Shown here one piece after another: positions 40,963 through 44,066 of a stretch of 44,066 nt of DNA (positions within the stretch are counted from its first letter, which is position 1; every line of letters begins with the position of its first letter). Below the pieces are notes generated by a model. That model worked only from the letters and a program-made list of their open reading frames with translations. It was not told the DNA's origin and did no database searches. The position numbers were made by a program, and so were the translations under genes. The stretch spans positions 1-44,066 of the forward strand of contig CAYNNP010000027.1 in assembly GCA_964398215.1 (NCBI GenBank), read 5' to 3'. This DNA is from CAYNNP01 sp964398215 (GTDB lineage: Bacteria > Planctomycetota > Planctomycetia > Pirellulales > Pirellulaceae).

Positions 40963-43900
40963 TTACTTGCTATCCGCCGTACCTTTGAAAATGATGCGGC
41001 CGTGGCGCGATGTCGATACCATTCGTTTTCCGTCGGGGCTCCATGCAACGGCGTAGGGTGTCCGCGAGTGGCTGGCGAAACTGGCGCAGTATTGCCAGGT
41101 GTCTGTATTCCATAGGTGCAATTTGCCTTCTTCGCAGAAACCAACCACCCGTCTTTGGGACGCATTCCAAGACAAATCTTTGACCGTGGCATTGGGGCCA
41201 TCTGCGGTGTTTACAAGTGATTGAGACGCAACGTCATATACACTTACGCGTCGTAGATTTCCCACCGCGATTTGGCTGCCATCGGGCGACCATTGCAAAG
41301 CCGTTTTCCATCCATATTGAGTGATCGAGCAAACTTCGGTTCCCGTATCGACTTGGATGACGCGGATGTCATCGTTCGTACCGGCAAATGCAATGCGATC
41401 AGGTGTCCCAGGCTGTGCCGGTGCCCAGGCCAGGACGGTTGTAACGCTGCCATCTTCTTGAGTGTAGATTGTTTCCTTTGTTTGAACGTTCCATACTCGT
41501 AGTTTGCCGCCACTGCTAACCGCGGCCAGTTGTGTGCCGTCGGGTGACCAACCAACTGCTTTAGCGGAAACCTCGGGTGACAAATCAACATCGCCACCAG
41601 CGTCAAATAGGATATTGTGTTCTTGGTTTTGTGCGTCCAGAACCCAAACACGTCCCTTGTTGGACACACAAGCGATCTTTTTGCCGTCGGGCGAAAACTG
41701 TAGCGAGAAAATGAGTTGACTACCATCACTGCCAGGAATCAATCGAGTTTTTCCTTGATTGTCTTGGATCAAGATGTCGTAACCTTCGCCGACGGCAAGC
41801 TGGTTTGCATCGGGATGCCACGAAATAGCCGGCCGATCACTTAGTTCTCGGTCGATGGCTTTTTCGCCCAAGTCCGCGATGTTCCAAAATCGCATTTCGT
41901 CCTCGGGCAATCCGGCAGAGACAATTTGATTGCCATTGGCGCTCCACGATGCGGCATACACTGGTCCTGTATGACCGATGAACCGTCGAACTTCTTTGAA
42001 TGAATCTGCGTTCCAAACGCGTATCGACCCGTCGGCACTTGCGCTGGTCAAAAAATGCTTGTTTGGGTGCCAAGCAAGAGATTCGATAAAGAGTCGATGG
42101 CCTGACATTTTGACCGTGCGGTTGTTTGTCGTGTCGTGGACAACGATGGTGTTCTCTGGCCCGATGTAGGCAATCAATTTTCCTTCGTGGCTCCAGCAGG
42201 GATTGGCGATCCAGTCGTCTCGCAGGATCTTGGTTGTCTTTTTGCTGCGAGTATCAAACTGAAATAGCTCTTTGCTTGTGGTCCAGGCGACCGAAAATCC
42301 ATCGTAGGACCACGCGAGGTGCCGTTTTCCTAGTTGCCCATGTACACCGTTGCCTTCACCGACAATCTTCCGTTCATACCAAGCCCAGACATTCAGTTTT
42401 CCGGATTGGTCGCACACCGCCAGTTGATCGCCGCCAATGTTCCAACGAATGTCCGTTATCGCAGAATCATGTTTGTCGAATTCGACGGTTTCAAAACCTG
42501 GGTTTCCGGGTTCAATGACTCGGACTCGACCATCACCAAATCCCAGGGCCAACAGTTTATGATTCGGACCAAAATCGGCGGCGCTGACGCCTGGCTCAAT
42601 CGTCACAGAGCCTGACGATTTTCCTGTCACGGGGTCGACGGTCAAGACCTTTGATTGTGCCAGCAAGAGTACTTTTGCGAGTGGTTCATCACGAACGAAT
42701 TGAATGTCTTCGACAATTTCGTCTACTTTCAGACGGGCTTGTTCCTGATGTCCGAGCTGATTCAGGTACCGCCATTCCCAGCCTNNNNNNNNNNNNNNNN
42801 NNNNNNNNNNNNNNNNNNNNNNNNNNNNNNNNNNNNNNNNNNNNNNNNNNNNNNNNNNNNNNNNNNNNNNNNNNNNNNNNNNNNCAGACGGGCTTGTTCC
42901 TGATGTCCGAGCTGATTCAGGTACCGCCATTCCCAGCCTGTTATGTCGGCGTACTTTGGGTCGTCCCACTTTTGCGTTAGTTCGCGAATGCGCCCAAGAC
43001 CGCCAGCCGTAGCAGTTTCGCTGGCCAACAGCATTTCTGTGTTGTAAAGGTTGTTCACAATCACTGACTCTCTCTGTTGGAGTCGTTGATTGGAATCTGC
43101 TAACGCGGCCCGTTTTTTTCCAAGCATGAATGTGGAAATCATCAATGAAATGAGTCCGACAATCATCATTCCCATTACGGTTGTGACGGCTGCTTGATGA
43201 TTCTTGATAAACCGTTTTGCTCGATCGAAAAAAGGCTCTGGATAGGCGTCAACGGTTTCGCCCGCCAAGAAAGATTCCAGATCGCGTGCAAGATCTCCTG
43301 CGGACGCATAGCGATTCTTTGGTTCCAGCTCCATCGCTTTGTGACAAATCGCGGCGAGCGGCTTGGGAACGCGTAAATCAACGTCGTTGACTTTATGGAA
43401 GTTGCCAGCTTGGATCCCAGAGAGTACCTCTGTTAATTCGTCCGGGGATGTCGACGTGTTCTCCAAGGCTACCTTGTTTGTCAGTATGCGAAACAGACAT
43501 GCTCCCAGGCTAAAAACATCGCTCGCTGGACTCAGTTCGCGGATTTTGCCAGCAGCCTGTTCAGGGCTCATGAATGCAGGTGTCCCCAGCACAACTCCGT
43601 CTCTGGTGTCATCAAGATTCAGAGTCCCCGTCTCGACGCTGTCGGCGGAGAGATCGTCGCCCTGGCCGATGCGTTTTGCGCAACCCCAGTCCAGAACCAG
43701 CGTTCGTCCTTTGTCGGCTACCATGATGTTGGATGGTTTCAAGTCGCGATGCAAAACTCCTTTTTCATGCGCAAAGTCCATCGTATTGCAGACGGTAACG
43801 AATCGATTCAAAAGCGGGCGGATATTCTGCATCCAAACCGTCTTGTGGATCAACTCGTCTCCCATCTTCGCGTGGACTTCTTTGATTTCCGCCGACAACG

Positions 43901-44066
43901 TATTGCCTTGTACCAGAGGCATGGTGTAGTGCGGCTGGCCATCTGCATCAGTCAGTCGATAGACCGGGACAATCCCAGGGTGTTGCAGTTGACCGGTAAT
44001 GACGGCTTCGCGAAAAAACCGATCTCGGCGACTCTTGCTTTGCGCCCACTTGGGACGAATTCGCTT
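40963..44066 (-). CDS. Ser/Thr protein kinase with WD40 repeats (5' end outside window, interrupted by assembly gap)
   Basis: One kinase-WD40 gene that reads as two pieces because of a 100-N gap and duplicated flank; joining the flank restores DITGWEWRYLNQLGHQEQARLKVDEIVEDIQF in one frame. The window edge cuts the N-lobe: the first residues are the alpha-C region RFFREAVITGQLQHPGIVPVYRL. The rest of the kinase is intact, with HRDLKPSNIM, LDWGCAKR (DWG replaces DFG, so the metal aspartate is kept) and TPAFMSPEQA. A hydrophobic segment near AAVTTVMGMMIVGLISLMIS follows, then about 12-14 WD40-like blades (DGSIRVWN, SWSANGNQIVSAG, WSPDGTQLAAVSSGGKLRVWN) to the end ...IIFKGTADSK. WD40 propellers bind proteins. 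The sister TPR kinase lies at 864. Confidence 0.93.
42730..42939. other. Assembly gap (100 N) with identical 55-base flanks inside the kinase gene
   Basis: Bases 42785-42884 are N; 42730-42784 and 42885-42939 are the same 55 bases. Removing the N run and one flank removes 155 bases (not a multiple of three) and restores the kinase-WD40 frame, so the apparent break is artificial. Confidence 0.92.

Noticed and set aside
1..44066. tRNA genes, CRISPR arrays, prophage or intact insertion sequences
   Set aside because: Reading through all spacers gave no cloverleaf-like TTCGA-containing tail with CCA-type ends, no regularly spaced repeats, and no transposase or phage structural motifs. A dedicated search could still find a degenerate one.

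Overview
The window looks like a chromosomal segment from a planctomycete of the Rhodopirellula/Pirellulaceae type. This is inferred from gene content, since there is no rRNA or other phylogenetic marker to check: two very large Ser/Thr protein kinases fused to TPR or WD40 repeats, an FHA-GAF histidine kinase, a Tat-exported beta-propeller, many secreted or lipid-anchored proteins of unknown function, few strong Shine-Dalgarno sites, and several families of dispersed intergenic palindromes. I saw no tRNA, rRNA, CRISPR array, prophage or intact insertion sequence.

Left part (1-13.2 kb). The left edge holds most of an EntD-type phosphopantetheinyl transferase that runs off the window, then a TPR kinase. 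Divergent from the kinase is a compact seven-gene plus-strand operon (4210-12356) for aromatic amino acid breakdown: phenylalanine hydroxylase, a GntR/FCD regulator, 4-hydroxyphenylpyruvate dioxygenase, homogentisate dioxygenase, a conserved protein of unknown function, fumarylacetoacetase and an acyl-CoA ligase of the plant AAE17/18 type. Together they would take phenylalanine and tyrosine to fumarate plus acetoacetate, with the ligase a candidate to activate acetoacetate. No glutathione-S-transferase-type maleylacetoacetate isomerase is present; the unknown gene sits exactly where that step belongs. This is the most interesting signal in the window. A convergent LutA-like cysteine-rich redox protein closes the region.

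Middle (13.2-31.3 kb). Mostly housekeeping and unknowns: a DUF4332-like protein, an orphan GroES, two lipoproteins (one His/Asp-rich), peptidase T, a PolB-type 3'-5' exonuclease, a membrane-anchored thermonuclease, an FHA-GAF histidine kinase, an orphan MoxR ATPase, fabF with a small zinc-finger-like partner, a Tat-exported propeller, MutL with an intact endonuclease motif, a duplicated ferritin-like protein divergent from mutL, a secreted carboxypeptidase-regulatory-like protein, and a small basic protein with two AP2-like DNA-binding domains.

Right part (31.3-44.1 kb). gatA-gatB (no gatC), a translationally coupled pair of membrane proteins, a LarA-family nickel-pincer enzyme with its key residues conserved, a possibly 5'-truncated membrane protein, an ankyrin protein, small hypothetical genes, and a kinase-WD40 gene that runs off the right edge.

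Assembly note: both 100-N gaps are flanked by the same 55 bases on each side, so they look like unmerged contig overlaps and not real missing sequence. Joining one of them restores a single continuous kinase-WD40 reading frame.
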